Source of the DNA: Limnephilus marmoratus | Lineage: Eukaryota; Arthropoda; Insecta; Trichoptera; Limnephilidae | Length of the DNA stretch: 64,000 nucleotides | Direction: 5' to 3' | Assembly: GCA_917880885.1 (NCBI GenBank) | Contig: OU862919.1 | Span: 11,364,001-11,428,000 of the forward strand | Shown: positions 20,530 through 31,294 of the stretch, piece after piece | Layout: the number at the start of each line of letters is the position of its first letter | Numbering within the stretch: position 1 is the first letter of the stretch | Translations under genes and position numbers: made by a program | The notes under the pieces: model-generated | Database searches by the model: none | The model's input: only the letters and a program-made list of their open reading frames with translations | What the model was told of the DNA's origin: nothing

Positions 20530-20740
20530 GTTTTATTTTTTACATGAGCTCCACACAGGAGGCTCTGAGGAAAATAATTTCCCTCAGGACCTATGTCATC
20601 TTTGGGGATGCTGTGTAGAGGGTTTTTTAAGAAAAGGAAGGAGAGGAGAGTTCTGGGAAGGAAAATAGTTTAAGGGGTGGGTAGAAATCTGGGGTTCAGT
20701 GTATCCTGGTCATCCGCCTCCAAGACCTAGACAAACCTCA
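20530..20740 (-). mobile_element. Hairpin-tailed retroelement, partial
   Basis: Minus-strand copy. The tail hairpin (CTCCACACAGGAGGCTCTGA...GGGGATGCTGTGTAGAG) is at 20550-20620, followed by GGAAGGAGAGGAGAGTTCTG and GGGGTGGGTAGAAATCTGG. Confidence 0.75.
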
Positions 20741-21029
20741 CCCCATGTTTGCGTCATATAAAACCATTTTATCAGGGACGTAAAGTCATGTTGCATACAC
20801 TTCGATAATTGTTCATCAGATATGACAAGAGCAGTGTCGTTAGGATTTAAAAAGTCTTTTATATCCACAAAAAGTTTTTCGTTATTAATGCAAATGTGAT
20901 ATAAAGATAAAATTAAATAATATTTCGTTTTACAATCGAAAAACAAATATTTTTAACTTAGGAGGTGATACTTGTAACAATTGTTTTATAATCGACTTTT
21001 ATTCCTTCACAACATGGGTAAGACGCTTT

Positions 21030-21215
21030 TACAGATGTCCGCCACTCCTGGACAAACTGATTTCCAAATTCCTACTTACAGCTCATACCTTTTTCTTTCC
21101 CAGAACATCCTCTCCTTTCTTCCTAAAAAGACCCTCCGCAGAGCATCCCCAAAGATAACATACGCCCTGGGGGATACTATTTTCCTCCGGGCTTCCTGTG
21201 GTGCGATAAAAACGT
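21030..21215 (+). mobile_element. Hairpin-tailed retroelement, partial
   Basis: The family's 3' part: CCTGGACAAACTGATTTCC, CCCAGAACATCCTCTCC, GACCCTCCGCAGAGCATC, and a tail with GCCCTGGGGGATACTATTTT before CTCCGGGCTTCCTG. Confidence 0.7.
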
Positions 21216-21474
21216 ATCCAATGGATGTTAAGTACTCTCAACAGCAGGATCAAACATACGGAAAGCATTCTAAAATACAAGTTTCTTTAAGGCTTTAGAT
21301 GCCTAATTATGCCAGCCGTTTAAGTTTAATCGAATTATGTCGTAACTGATATAAATATAAAATCATTTTTTCGGTATACTTTCCGCTAAAAATCGACAAA
21401 AATCACGTTTCCTGAACAATGATATCTATAAATATTTATTTTTTTGTTATTTATTTTCGGATGTTATAGCGTGT

Positions 21475-21545
21475 TGCGCCATCTTCTTATTTGGCCATCG
21501 CTTCGGATAGCATTACAGTGTTCATCATCAGGGCAGAAGGAGAGT
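21475..21545 (-). pseudogene. Penelope-like 3'-end fragment
   Basis: On the minus strand it reads GATGATGAACACTGTAATGC and then GCTATCCGAAGCGATGGCC. This parallels the segment downstream of the GIY-YIG remnant at 58559-58887 (GATGATGGACACTGTAACAC). Too short to classify firmly. Confidence 0.4.
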
Positions 21546-21634
21546 AAAATAAATTACGAAAACACTTCAGGCGTGAAAATCTAAAATCATGAGTTCATAT
21601 TTTTCCAATCTTTAAATAAATATTAGGAAAATGT

Positions 21635-21822
21635 TCTTCTTCTTTGTGTGCCGTATCAGGTCCCCCCGACGTTGGCGATCACTCTTGAAAATGTCTCTCT
21701 GTCTTTCGCTGCCCGAAATAACTCCTCCACACTTCTAATGCCGGACCATTCTTGTATATTTCGCAGACAAGACATTTGTCTCCTATCAGGCCCTCGGCGA
21801 CCCTCTATCTTATAGGTAATTA
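21635..21822 (-). pseudogene. LINE ORF2 C-terminus with (GAA)n tail
   Basis: The minus strand encodes KIEGRRGPDRRQMSCLRN, then a WSGIRSVEELFRAAKDRE block and a RVIANVGGT ending before a TGA stop (21656-21658). A short GAAGAAGAA run follows at the 3' end. The GRRGP..R...LRN..W pattern with an IANV ending is a familiar C-terminus of insect LINEs. It is a third LINE family in the window and is 5' truncated. Confidence 0.7.
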
Positions 21823-21826
21823 TTAA

Positions 21827-22541
21827 GAGCGTTTAACCAGCCAGCGGACGAAAATCCACATTTCGTAGAAAGTTGTTCTTAAGATCATGCAGGGCGGTTA
21901 CAATGAGAAAGATTAATTACTCTCCGTACGGGCTTTTTTAAATTATAACTCAATATCGAATTTATTTCAATCCAAATTAGCTTTAATTTATACCTTCATC
22001 CAAAAATGCTGAAAGGCGTGATGATAAAACTATTAAAATAATGTAATTTTTGTAATTATTTTTTGATTATAAGTATTTATCGTTTTTCAATAATGTCTAA
22101 ATTTAATAAGAATGTTAAAAAAATCTGAAATATATTAGTTTGTAAGTGCGCAAATAAATACACAAATGGACCAATTTTCGCCAAGAAACACATGTACGTA
22201 CATATTTTTTAATGACTTTATTAAAACTAAAATTAAAATTGTAAAACATGCGCTTACTAGATAATATATTGATTTATTTTACTGCACGATTATATTATTT
22301 GAAATGGGTGTGGTATAAATACAAAATCTTTTTTGAAAATTTAACAAATCTGCCAACGACCTATGGAATAACCTTATTATACTAAAAATTTTAAAAAAAT
22401 TCTCAAAATTTATTACATGCGAATGCTAGATAAAAGAACAATCTTTCGAAACCCATTTATAATTTTTTGTGGAAAAGAGTCAATACGTCTAAAATCTGAT
22501 TTGAAAATGACATATTTTTGGTTTTCTCTGGTAATGCCCTC
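21827..22541 (+). mobile_element. R21, a TTAA-flanked inverted-repeat element, copy 1
   Basis: Flanked by TTAA at 21823-21826 and 22542-22545. The ends read GAGCGTTTAACCAGCC and, as complement, GAGGGCATTACCAGAG, an imperfect inverted repeat of about 15 bp. The interior is AT-rich and non-coding. Other copies are at 24090-24756 (inverted), 35721-36433, 38665-39349, 49593-50305 and 52953-53639, all with TTAA at the readable edges. TTAA target sites suggest a piggyBac-like non-autonomous family, but the GA(G/T) ends are not the usual CCC. Confidence 0.65.
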
Positions 22542-22545
22542 TTAA

Positions 22546-23240
22546 GATGATAAAATCCGTAACTATCAGGGTTTGTCTTACTGATATTATAAACGCGAAA
22601 GTTTGTATGGATGTATGTGTGCTTGTTACTCTTTCACGCAAAAACTGCTGAATGGATTTTAATGAAACTTTACAATAATATAGCTCATATATCAGAATAA
22701 CATACAGGCTATAATTCATAAAACTAGCTAGGAATGGGGCGCGGAAGGGGAACGGGGATGCACGGGAAAGGTAATTAAGGGAGAAACAAAGTGTTTCTTT
22801 GAAACGCATTGCAACGCATGCAGGGAACCAGCTAGTTTTGAAAAATAATAAAAACAATTAACCTGAAATTGCCATTAGGAAATTGGTGACACATAATAAA
22901 AATAGTTAACATCAGAACTACAATTTAATTATAATCCTTTTAAATAATTTGAAAACATGACTTCTAAAAACCAGATTTCGGGGAAAGTCAAAACTAATGC
23001 ATTGGAAGGCTATCGCACAAATGGTAGTGGGAAATAAACCAGTGTGATTAAGACAAACCAATTAGCAACCTGGTTACTACGAAATAACCCATCAACGATT
23101 ATTGCTTCTGACGCTATCAACCCTACGGAAAATAACCAAATTTTAATGATGTCATTATAATCGAATGAGTCATACATTACTCTATAAAATCGTGGAAATC
23201 CTTTGGGGTGGGAATTTAAATATATTATGTCATATTTGCC
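22546..23240. repeat. Dispersed repeat R23, copy 1, interrupted by a Helitron
   Basis: Shares ordered words with 29745-30150, 36880-37570, 45385-45790, 50750-51440 and 62395-63520: GATAAAATCC, TATCAGGGTTT, ACATGACTTCTAAAAACC, GGTTACTACG, CTTCTGACGCTATCAA, AAATCGTGGAAATCC. Non-coding. In two of the copies it lies directly downstream of a minus-strand LINE remnant, so it may be that LINE's 3' UTR. Confidence 0.7.
22576..22835 (+). mobile_element. Non-autonomous Helitron-type element
   Basis: Starts TCTTACTGATATTATAAACG and ends GGGAACCAGCTAG, followed by T. It interrupts R23 at GGGTTT(A/G)^TTTTGAAA, again between A (here G) and T with no target duplication. Internal words are those of the copy at 15305-15650. 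Confidence 0.8.
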
Positions 23241-24089
23241 ACTTTGGGCATATAAGTCGTAACAAATAATATAAATCGATCTAATTTTTTAGGATTATCC
23301 TAAAAATACAGTAATCGATCGTTTTACAATCCATTAATATATATTTTTAACTTAGGTAGCAGTACTTATAAAAATTGTTCCACAGTCGACGTTTATTCCT
23401 TCAGAACATAATGTGACGATAATGATATAAACAATTTAACATCCTGTCTCTCCGTATGCAGACTAATAAACGTTTATTAAACATCACAATACATCACTGG
23501 GAAGTTATGTCTTTCCTCATATCCACGCAATTCTTCCGAGATATCACAGAAGACGTTTGCCGTTTACCGCCTTGCCGGATTTTATGCCGCGATAAATAAA
23601 AATGTTGCCATTAAATAAATATGAAAATGCCTTCATTGCCTGCGATAACAATAATTGAAATGTACAATATGATTTTTTTTCGTCATATTGAGGGAAATTA
23701 AATAAGGTTTCATATTTCTGTGAAAAAAGACGAATCAAAAAGTACATTATTATTTCTTTGTGAATAGTCCGGAGGCAAGGTATACGTTTGATAATACATA
23801 CTTACATCATACACATTCATTGAGTGCCTGAAAAGTCGTAGCCTTAGTCGTTGCCACGAGTTATTCATGATACCACCCCGCAGAGCAAATGTTCTAGCAC
23901 AGCATAATAAAATAGATTTTTTTTTAATTTTTAACAGTCCTTGTTTCGTTCTTCTTAAAATTACATCAACTTCTTCCGTTTCGAGGTAGTAAGACCGAGG
24001 CAGTTACAAGCTTTTTATTCAATTCACCCGGGCTCTTTTCCTGACGGGCCTCCAAACGCCTCCATGTTCCCTTGATCAAATGTTAAACA
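23241..24089. other. AT-rich, no recognised gene
   Basis: A stretch at 23340-23410 (ACTTAGGTAGCAGTACTTAT...TTTATTCCTTCAGAACA) resembles 20955-21015. Otherwise nothing was recognised. Confidence 0.4.
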
Positions 24090-24756
24090 AGGCTTTAAGG
24101 CACCAGGACACTCTAAAAAAAATGTCTCTTTTTATTTCATTTTCTGAAAGATACACTAACCAAATGTTTTGAAGAAATTAAAAAAAATTACGGTGATACA
24201 GCATTTTATGTAAAACCGTTTGAAACAGTTTGTATGTTGAATTATCAATTTAAATTAAATTTTGTATTATACAACAAACATTTCAAATCATATAATCGTG
24301 CAGTAAAATAAATCACTACATTATCTGGGAAAGCTATTTCAGATTTTTAATTTTAGTTTAAATAAATTCACAAAAAAAAGATCCGCGCACTTGTTTTGTG
24401 ACGAAAATACTTCAGTTTGTCTTTTAATTTGCAGTCTTAAAAAATAATGTACTTATGTAAGTTTTTTTTTAGATTCTTATTTTGTTCAGACATTATTGAA
24501 AAATAATACGTAAGATCAAAAAATTATTACAAAAAGTACATAATTTAAATGGTTTTATCATCACGCCTTTCAGCGTTTTTGGATGTTGGTATAAATTATA
24601 GCAAATTTTGAATGAAATAAAATCGATATCGAGTTATAATTTAAAAAAAGCTGGTACTAAGAATAATTAATCTTTCTCACTGGAACCACCCTGTACGGTC
24701 GTAAGGACATATTTCGACGACATGTGTATTCTCGGCCGCTGGCTGGTTAAAGGCCA
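24090..24756 (-). mobile_element. R21 element, inverted copy
   Basis: Reverse complement of the 21827-22541 copy. GCCGCTGGCTGGTTAAAGG lies next to TTAA at 24757-24760. The opposite end near 24090 is degraded (TTTAAGGCACCAGGAC). The left edge of the segmental duplication falls inside it at about 24600. Confidence 0.6.
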
Positions 24757-24867
24757 TTAAGATTAATTATTTGATTGCGCCGGTACACACGCAATATGAA
24801 CATGAATAAATAATATAGCATAAAAAACTAAAATCTTCCAATAAAGGCTTACAAATACAATATTGAA

Positions 24868-25225
24868 TTGGAAAATAATTTTCTTCAGGAGCTGTGTCAT
24901 CTTTGAGGATGCTGTGGGGAGGATTTTTTTGGGAAAGGAAGGAAAGAAAGATCTCGAAAAGTAAAAGTACGAGGGGTGGCTTTTTACCTCTCCTGCTAGA
25001 GAGGTAAAAAGGTCTCCTTCAACCATTCTCTCCAAATCCGGGTCACCACACAACAGATTGGTAGTAGCATCCGCCGCCAAGTCCTAGACAATCCTCACCC
25101 CCATGAACCCGGGCACCCCGGATATGTCACAAAACGTGTTAACCACTATGGCGCAGGTGTTGGAACCACTATGGCCAATAAATGGTACCCGGTCGGCAGT
25201 ATCCATACCCGCCTCTCAAATTGAA
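24868..25225 (-). mobile_element. Hairpin-tailed retroelement
   Basis: Minus-strand copy with a partly lost tail (TTTGAGGATGCTGTGGGGAGG), a GAGAGGTAAAAAGGTCTCC block, GGGCACCCCGGATATG, and the 5' end reading GGTACCCGG...CATACCCGCCTCTC. The paralogue is at 41440-41780. Confidence 0.7.
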
Positions 25226-25299
25226 ATCCTTAAAGGTAATTGAGATTCTAACAATCCGTTTTGCATTAGTTGAATGTTTCTCGAAATTAATTGAAAGGT

Positions 25300-25536
25300 C
25301 ATTTTTCAATTGAACGCCTCTCTATAATAATCTCTATAATATTATTCTCTCTATATTATTATGTGTATCTACCTATCTGTATGTACCTAACTATTTTAAA
25401 TTAGAAATCGGCTGTCAATCTTATGTTTTAATTGCATATTTTATTTTATTCTATCTCTTCTCTTTTTTATTCATATTTATAAAAAATATGTATGTAAGCT
25501 TATAATATGCAATGTAAACATCAGTTATAAGTATAC

Positions 25537-25583
<47 letters not shown>

Positions 25584-26150
25584 CCTATTATTTTATTATT
25601 ATTTTAATAACTATGCTTAGAAAACTACAGTAATAATCAAGCATTAATTGTTTATTTTTATTTTACTTTATTGTTTCTGTTCTCTTTCTAGTTCTCACTA
25701 TGCAAAATGTGTACGTAGGACTATAATATGAAATGCAAACACCAATTACCACCTTATATTTTAATCATTTGATTGTAAATACATTTTTATTTTTTACTAT
25801 CATTTCAACAACAACTATGCTAAAAAGTCCACGACTATTTTATGTTTTAATTGGTTATTTCATTTTTTTTTTCTCTTCTCTTTTTTTTCTTTCGCTATGC
25901 TAAACAAATAACAGTTAGCTACTATATTTTCAACTTTTTCATTATTTTATTTTATATTCTTACTCTTCCTTTTTATTTCATCAATTTTCTTTATTTTTTG
26001 TACAAAGCATTCTCCACATGTTCATACCCATAATTATTTGACTGTCCTAAAACGGGATAATACTCCTAGTTGGGCAGTCAAAATTTAATAAATAATGTAT
26101 TTAAATGTATAATATTGTGCTAAAAAAACAAAAAAAAATAAAATCAAATA
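25300..26150 (+). mobile_element. AT-rich insertion present only in block 1
   Basis: Block 2 joins GTCTGTCTATAATAACCTAC directly at about 41873-41890. Here about 830 bp intervene, ending in an A-rich stretch (26120-26155). The interior holds three degraded units of about 200 bp with T-rich tracts and a TATGC(A/T)AA...ATAATATG(A/C)AATG theme, plus a (TA)n run at 25546-25580. The A-rich end suggests a retroelement 3' region. No protein is encoded. Confidence 0.5.
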
Positions 26151-26412
26151 AAAATAACCTACTTGAATTGTAGAGTTTGATTAATAAATGTTTTGCTTTA
26201 CAACACAGGAGTTTCAAATGCAAAAAACAAGTGGAATTATAGCATCCCCAATGTTGAGGTGAACAGTGAAAAAATGAAATTGAAAATGTTGCCCTGATCC
26301 AAAGAAATACTGGCAATATAATACATGAAGTGAAATTAGAGAATTGATATACTAAAAAACTATAGGTACTTCGCACTATATTTCGAATACGAATATATTA
26401 TATTATACATTG

Positions 26413-26825
26413 ACGGCCGGCGTGATCGAGCGGTAAGGGTCTTTGTCTCGCAATCCGAAGGTCGCGTGATCGAATCACGACGTGGTAAATAAATTTCATT
26501 TGATTAATTTGTGTTATTTCACAAGTTATTCATTTAAAATAATATATAGTATATTTGCGGCACGTTCCAGAGTGGATGATACTCTCAGTATCGCCGTGGT
26601 GTAAGACCACCATTCAAAATTGAAACGTTGCTTTAAATGGCTTTAGCCGTGTTTGGTGACTAGATCTGAATAGCCAGAAACTTCCCCACCTTCCTCTTCC
26701 CCGTCTCCTTCCCCTCCCCACTACCTTCAGCCTCACAACATACCCCAATTGGGGATGCCATAATCTCACTGGATCCAGATGGGAGCAGTTGAAACTCTTG
26801 TGCGGTATTCACATTAAAAAAAATC
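26413..26825 (+). mobile_element. tRNA-derived SINE, copy S3, with head
   Basis: The tRNA-like head at 26413-26486 has an A-box-like GATCGAGCGGTAAGGG, an anticodon-arm-like TCTCGCAATC, and a B-box-like GTGATCGAATCAC. The body covers CACGTTCCAGAGTGGATGAT, TAAGACCACCATTCAAAATT, TTCCCCTCCCCACTACC and CCCCAATTGGGGATGCC, and an A-rich tail lies at about 26812-26822. The paralogous copy in block 2 (42155-42445) lacks the head. Confidence 0.75.
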
Positions 26826-26919
26826 ATTAAAGACACAGCAACGACCGAAATTTTATTTTTCACATTTTTCGTTTGAGTGGTTAATTTTGCCTTCAATGAT
26901 TAAATATCACAATTCGAGT

Positions 26920-27335
26920 TTTTCTTTACATTAGCTTCACATGGGAGGCCCTGCGGAAATTTCCTCTCACGGCCTATTTCATCTTTGAGAATGCTGTGTG
27001 GAGTCATTTTAGGAAACGAAATAGACGAAGTTCTGGGAAGAAAAAATATGTCAGGTGTGGGTAGGAATCTGGAGGTCAGTGTGTTCAGGAATGATGGACG
27101 TATGAATCTATCCCTCCCACTGCGGTGCAAGGTGATGTTCCGAGAAAGTCCTGCTGGAGAGGTCAAAAGGTATCCGTTCACCAGTCTCTCCCGATCCGGC
27201 CTGCCACGCAGTTGGTGGGCAGACACATCCACCGCCATGGTCCGGACAAACCTCACCCCATTAACCCGGGCACCCCTGCTAAATCATCAAACGTAGCGAA
27301 CCACATGGGGTGACCTATGGAAGAGGTCTTAATTA
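26920..27335 (-). mobile_element. Hairpin-tailed retroelement
   Basis: Minus-strand copy with a diverged tail (TTCACATGGGAGGCCCTGCG...GAATGCTGTGTGGAG), GAAGTTCTGGGAAG, and CTGCGGTGCAAGGTGATG, ending near CCACATGGGGTGACC. The long frames on both strands are not conserved as proteins. The paralogue is at 42540-42950. Confidence 0.7.
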
Positions 27336-27717
27336 ATCAATAAATGGTTAAAAACTGGCTTCCAAATTTGCAACGTTTATTTCCTAAATAAAAATAAAAT
27401 GATAAGTGTCCATATTTAATGCCAGAATAGCTTTTTGGCCTCATCACACGCAATCGGGCGATTTTAACGTGTTAAGTAGGTACAGTCCTAAAGCATGAGA
27501 AATGTTCAGTGTTCAGTGGGTTGAAATAAATAGAAAACAGAATAAATGAAAACTTGCCTGGTTAGAATAAAATTAATTTAATTTACTAAATTCACTAAAT
27601 AGTACAGAATAATAAAAGAAAAAAATAGTATTATAAAGTACAATACAATAAGATATAAATACAATGCAGAAAGTATACAAGGACGTAATGTAAAACAAAA
27701 AACACAGCAGTTAACAA
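27336..27717 (-). other. 3' flank of F-box copy A1
   Basis: This stretch is shared with the 3' flanks of the other five F-box copies (words ATGAAAACTTGCCTGGTTAG, AAAATTAATTTAATTTA, AAAGTACAATACAATAAGA). Conservation beyond the stop codon could reflect a 3' UTR or just the extent of the duplication. A minus-strand AATAAA occurs at about 27367-27372. Confidence 0.5.
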
Positions 27718-28191
27718 TCACATATCAATAACATCGTCGTCTCCTTCATCAGAAAGTCTCACTCGCTTTGACGTGTTTTCTTCAGACGTTTGAAGAAGAG
27801 CTTCCAGTCTCTTGAGACTCTTGAAGGCAGATTCAAGTCCACGTTCAAGAGCGACGGATGATGCCAAGGAGAAAGACCGCGAAAGTCTAATGGCTGGTTT
27901 CAGGTGGACGGCATCACTAATGCCGAAGCGCACAAACGGTCCGCACAGATCTGGGACTTCAGTATTCTTGGTGCTGTGCAGATGCCAGCGTAGCCTGGTC
28001 CTCAAGGCTAGGCTGCCATTGATGATCTTATTCCAAGTAGGATGAACTTCAGTAGCAGCAGCTAGGGAGCTATGGTCCAACTTTTTGAAGATCTTAGCCG
28101 CCAACTTGGTAGGAAGTTTAGCCACAAGGTCCAGGCCAAAAGTCGAGCAACTACTACCCGTCTGGCAAAACACAGAGTTGAGAGCTTCCAT
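27718..28191 (-). CDS. Small F-box protein, copy A1 (intact)
   Basis: A 157-residue intronless frame ending in TGA. Residues 22-70 fit an F-box: LVAKLPTKLAAKIFKKLDH, SSLAAATEVHPTW with the conserved Trp at 53, then NKIINGSLALRTR. F-boxes bind Skp1 and bring substrates to SCF ubiquitin ligases. Residues 71-130 are Ser/Leu-rich (SRSFSLASSVALERG). The C-terminus has a basic KRVRL followed by acidic SDEGDDDVIDM. No LRR, WD40, Kelch or other substrate domain is present, so substrate choice is unknown. The start sits in ACCATGG, and there is no other Met before the last residue. Five more copies follow in the next 27 kb. The gene could be a host gene or a domesticated or selfish factor. Expression is not shown. 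Confidence 0.75.
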   Translation of the reverse strand: MEALNSVFCQTGSSCSTFGLDLVAKLPTKLAAKIFKKLDHSSLAAATEVHPTWNKIINGSLALRTRLRWHLHSTKNTEVPDLCGPFVRFGISDAVHLKPAIRLSRSFSLASSVALERGLESAFKSLKRLEALLQTSEENTSKRVRLSDEGDDDVIDM

Positions 28192-28199
28192 GGTAAAAA

Positions 28200-28555
28200 A
28201 TAGTTACTTTATGTAGTCACTAGAACTCACGAAAAGGTTTTTTATTTAAAATTATCATGTTCAGAGTTTCCATGGGTTCGGCAGTACCGTGCCGCTGACG
28301 GAGTCATTAGACGATATTGAAAGTAATTAATATTGCCGGAACACAATAGGTAAGTATAATGGGATAGAAACGATTAGATGACTCATTGGGCGAGGTAACC
28401 CAAATTTCTTAGAAGGCCATTAATTTTTGCTTTTCTATTTATAAATACAGAACTTACATGATTTGATGAATTATAGTGCAGATCCACATATCTCATTTGT
28501 CAAGGTAGCAAAAGGCGGACCTAACTAACTAACCCGTTGGATGGAAGAAATTACC
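28200..28555. other. Shared 5' flank of F-box copies A and B
   Basis: About 350 bp upstream of the ATG is common to copies A1, A2, B1 and B2 (words TTCGGCAGTACCGTGCCGCT, GACGATATTGAAAGTAATTA, GGCGGACCTAACTAACTAAC) but absent from C copies, which share only about 10 bp before the ATG. The A/B and C genes must therefore use different promoters. No clear TATA box is seen. Confidence 0.6.
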
Positions 28556-28559
28556 GTTT

Positions 28560-28850
28560 TTTTACAATTTTTCCCCTAAGGAAAACCAATTTCCCTCAAG
28601 GCCTATGTCCTCTTTGGGGATGCTGTGTGGATGGTCTTCTTAGGGTAAGAAAGTTCTAGGAAGGAAAAAGGTACGTGGGGTGAGTAGGTATCTGTGGTCA
28701 ACGTGTTCAAGAGTGTCGGAAGTATGATTCAATCCCTTCAACTGCGGTGAAGGCGACAGGTCAAGGGATGGCTGGAGAGGTCAAAAGACCTCCTCAATCA
28801 GTCTCTTTCGGCCCGGCCTGCCATACAGTTGGTGTGCAGGTGCATCAGGA
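28560..28850 (-). mobile_element. Hairpin-tailed retroelement, partial
   Basis: Minus strand. The tail is AATTTCCCTCAAGGCCTATG to GGGGATGCTGTGTGGATGG, then CAACTGCGGTGAAGGCGAC, ending near CTCTTTCGGCCCGGCC. The paralogue is at 44195-44480. Confidence 0.7.
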
Positions 28851-29002
28851 TATATAATATTCGGGCAAATAAGCAAAATCTCTGCATTTACTTCGAATTT
28901 CGCTAGAAAAAACTCTCGTAATAGCAAACGTGAAATGTGGGTGAGCCATCGATACATCGATATTCTCAAATAATTTATTTGTTTTCAATACATAATTTTG
29001 GA

Positions 29003-29412
29003 GGCGGGTATGGGTACCGCCGCCCCGTGAACCATTTATTAGATAACCGATACCCCTGCCGTAGGTTACCCGAAATGATTCGCTACGTTTGGTGACTTAG
29101 CAGGGGTGTACGTGCAGGGTTTCATGTGGAGAAGTTTGTCTAGGTCTTGGTGGCGAATACTTTAGCCCACCTACCGCTACTGGATTTGGAGAGGTTAATT
29201 TAGGGAATCCTAACCTAGACCTCTCCAGCCGGACTCTCTCGACCCATCGCCTTGCACCACAGTGGAAGGGATGGATTCATACGTCCGTCATTCCTGGACA
29301 CATTAACCCCCACACCCCTTATTCCTTTTTCATTCCGAGAACTTCCTCTCCTTCTTTTCCCTAAAAAGACCCTCCGACTTTTTTATCAAGGCCGTCTATG
29401 TGGAGTTACTGT
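29003..29412 (+). mobile_element. Hairpin-tailed retroelement, near full length
   Basis: Starts GGAGGCGGGTATGGGTACCG, passes CCAGCCGGACTCTCTCGACC and CCGTCATTCCTGGACAC, and ends in a shortened tail (GACCCTCCGAC...GTCTATGTGGAG). With 9107-9549 and 44620-45040 it defines the 5' end of the family. Confidence 0.7.
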
Positions 29413-29431
29413 AAAAGATAAAAAATACTTT

Positions 29432-29692
29432 TGGAGTCGTCCTTTAATTACGTGATGTTTTTCAGCAACGTTTTAACCCCCACCCCCTTCCCCCCCGGTG
29501 ATATGTGGGGAGGTTTTAGACTAACCCCCCCACCAAAATCACGTGGTTTTTTTGTTTTGAAATTTTCAGAATACTGTCACGAAAAATCAATACACTTGAT
29601 ATCTCATTATACCCCCCCCCCCTCGTTATTCGTGATTTTTCCGACCCCCCCGTCACCCCTTTCGAGCCTCACGTGATTAATGGACGACCCCT
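29432..29692. mobile_element. C-rich MITE with GTCGTCCTTTAATTACGTGA end
   Basis: The left end GGAGTCGTCCTTTAATTACG and the right end (complement GGGGTCGTCCATTAATCACG) are imperfect inverted repeats. Several runs of C lie inside. The paralogue is at 45059-45333. Confidence 0.7.
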
Positions 29693-29744
29693 TTCTTTAA
29701 ATAATTATGTAGTAATTAATGTGATAAATCCATAACTGTGTTGC

Positions 29745-30150
29745 TCCCCACGCTAATTATCAAGATTTATTTTTAAATATATTAAAAAGCAATTAAACCT
29801 AAATTGGTCATCAGGAAATTGATAACAAATTTGCATTTGGTGACACATAATTACAAGAGTAAACACCAGAACAACAGTGTACGTAATTACAGTTACATTA
29901 AATAATGTGGAAACATGACTTCCAAAAACCAGATGACAAGGAACGCCAAAACTAACGCATTGGATGGCTATCGAACAAAGGGTAATAGAAAACAATATAA
30001 CCTGTGATTAAGATAAACCAATTAGCAAACTGGTTACTACGGAGTAACCCCTATTTCTTAACGATTATTATCTTAACGATTATTATCTTAACGATTATTG
30101 CTTCTGACGCTATCAAACCTACGGCAAATAAATAGATTTTAGTGATGTCA
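29745..30150. repeat. Dispersed repeat R23, copy 2
   Basis: Same ordered words as 22546-23240 (GGAAACATGACTTCCAAAAA, GGATGGCTATCGAACAAAGG, GGTTACTACGGAGTAACCCC, CTTCTGACGCTATCAAACC). A TTATCTTAACGAT triplication lies at about 30060-30095; block 2 has one unit fewer. Confidence 0.65.
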
Positions 30151-30189
30151 GTATCTGCGAGCCCAGTACAGTACGCCCAGTTAAACGAT

Positions 30190-30360
30190 TTTTTTACATT
30201 AGCTCCACACAGTAAGCCCCAAGTAAAATAATTCCACTCAGGGCCTATTTCATCTTTGGGGATGCTGTGTGGAGGATTTTTTAGGGAAAGGAAGGAGATG
30301 AAATTATGGGAAGATAAAAGGTATGAGGGGTGGGTAGGAATTTGGGGGTCAGGTGTGTGA
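30190..30360 (-). mobile_element. Hairpin-tailed fragment
   Basis: Tail hairpin CTCCACACAGTAAGCCCCAA...GGGGATGCTGTGTGGAGG, then GAAATTATGGGAAGATAAAA. The paralogue is at 45820-45990, and the copy at 38140-38310 is at the same place in unit C. Confidence 0.75.
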
Positions 30361-30565
30361 TGTTCATAGATTGAAGTTTACGCTTGAGCTCAGGTATCTA
30401 TTAGACATTACGTGACGTCGAATCCATCTTCCGACCTCTTGGTAAAAAAGGGTAGATTAATAACGATATCTGTCAAATATGTAAACTAAACCATTATACG
30501 TTTCTAATAATGTTACGCATTAGGCATAAATATTTCACATAGATTACCCATGCACCAACAAACTT

Positions 30566-31210
30566 TTTTTTTTTTTTTTATAAATTATTGAGTTAGTTTG
30601 TACTACATGCATATAAACTAATAAGCACAATGTAACATTTCATTTGATAAATTTAAATATTTTTACAGTAAGCATAACATTTCTTTTTAAATACGTTCAT
30701 TCTTTCTTCATTCTTCATACTTTCAGGCATTTCATCATACATCTTTAGTCCTCTGTACATTAGGCTGTTCTGTGATTTTGGTTTCTACATTTGTGGCAAT
30801 CGAACTCTGTTTATATTTCTTGTTTCGTAATTATGAATGTCTCTATTAAAAACAATTTCATTCTTAAAGTATTTTGGCATTTGGTTTTTCATAATTTTAT
30901 GCACAAAAATTAACACGTTAAATAGTAGTCTCTTTTTTATTGGAATCCAATTTAGCTCCTCTCTCATTTGATTAATCCTTGCGTATTTGCCTTTTCCCAG
31001 TATACATCTCATAGCTTTGTTTTGTATGACTTCTAGTTTGTTCAAACTTCCTTCATTGGCCAAATAAAACATTGTAGAGCAGTAGTCCAAATGTGGAGCA
31101 ACGATAGTTTTATAAATGAGCTCCGTAGTGTTTCTATTTAATTTACGTCTTAGTCTTCTAAGAAAATTTACCTTTTTTGATACCTTTTTTAGCACATATT
31201 CAAAGTTTGC
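30566..31210 (-). mobile_element. 5'-truncated LINE with poly(A), absent from block 2
   Basis: The 3' end is a run of about 15 T (poly(A) on the coding strand) at 30565-30579, and the 5' end is at about 31210. Block 2 has the undisturbed site CACCAACAAACTTAACTAGT at 46603-46622, so the insertion came after the segmental duplication. Confidence 0.85.
30653..31209 (-). pseudogene. LINE reverse-transcriptase C-terminal fragment
   Basis: In one frame from 31209 the minus strand encodes NFLRRLRRKLNRNTTELIYK, then APHLDYCSTMFY and a LNKLEVIQNKAMRCILG block, a standard CR1/Jockey-type C-terminal region. A TAG stop at 30785-30787 breaks it; the same frame then continues (NSLMYRGLKMYDEMPESM) to a TAA at 30653. 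The catalytic domain is missing through 5' truncation. It belongs to a different LINE family from 481-3027, since this one has a poly(A) tail. Confidence 0.8.
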
Positions 31211-31294
31211 TTAACTAGTATTTTATTAACCTTTAAAAATAACAGAAATCTTAGACAAACGTCAGTACTTCCTACTCCAAAATGTAAAAAAACA

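Noticed and set aside
22489..22857. 122-codon minus-strand frame
   Set aside because: Spans R21, R23 and Helitron junctions; cannot be one gene.
26900..27296. 118- and 103-codon overlapping frames
   Set aside because: They lie in a hairpin-tailed retroelement, on both strands, and are not kept in other copies of the family.
27812..28045. 77-codon plus-strand frames antisense to every F-box copy
   Set aside because: They appear wherever the F-box frame does and vary as expected for antisense of a conserved gene; no domain seen.
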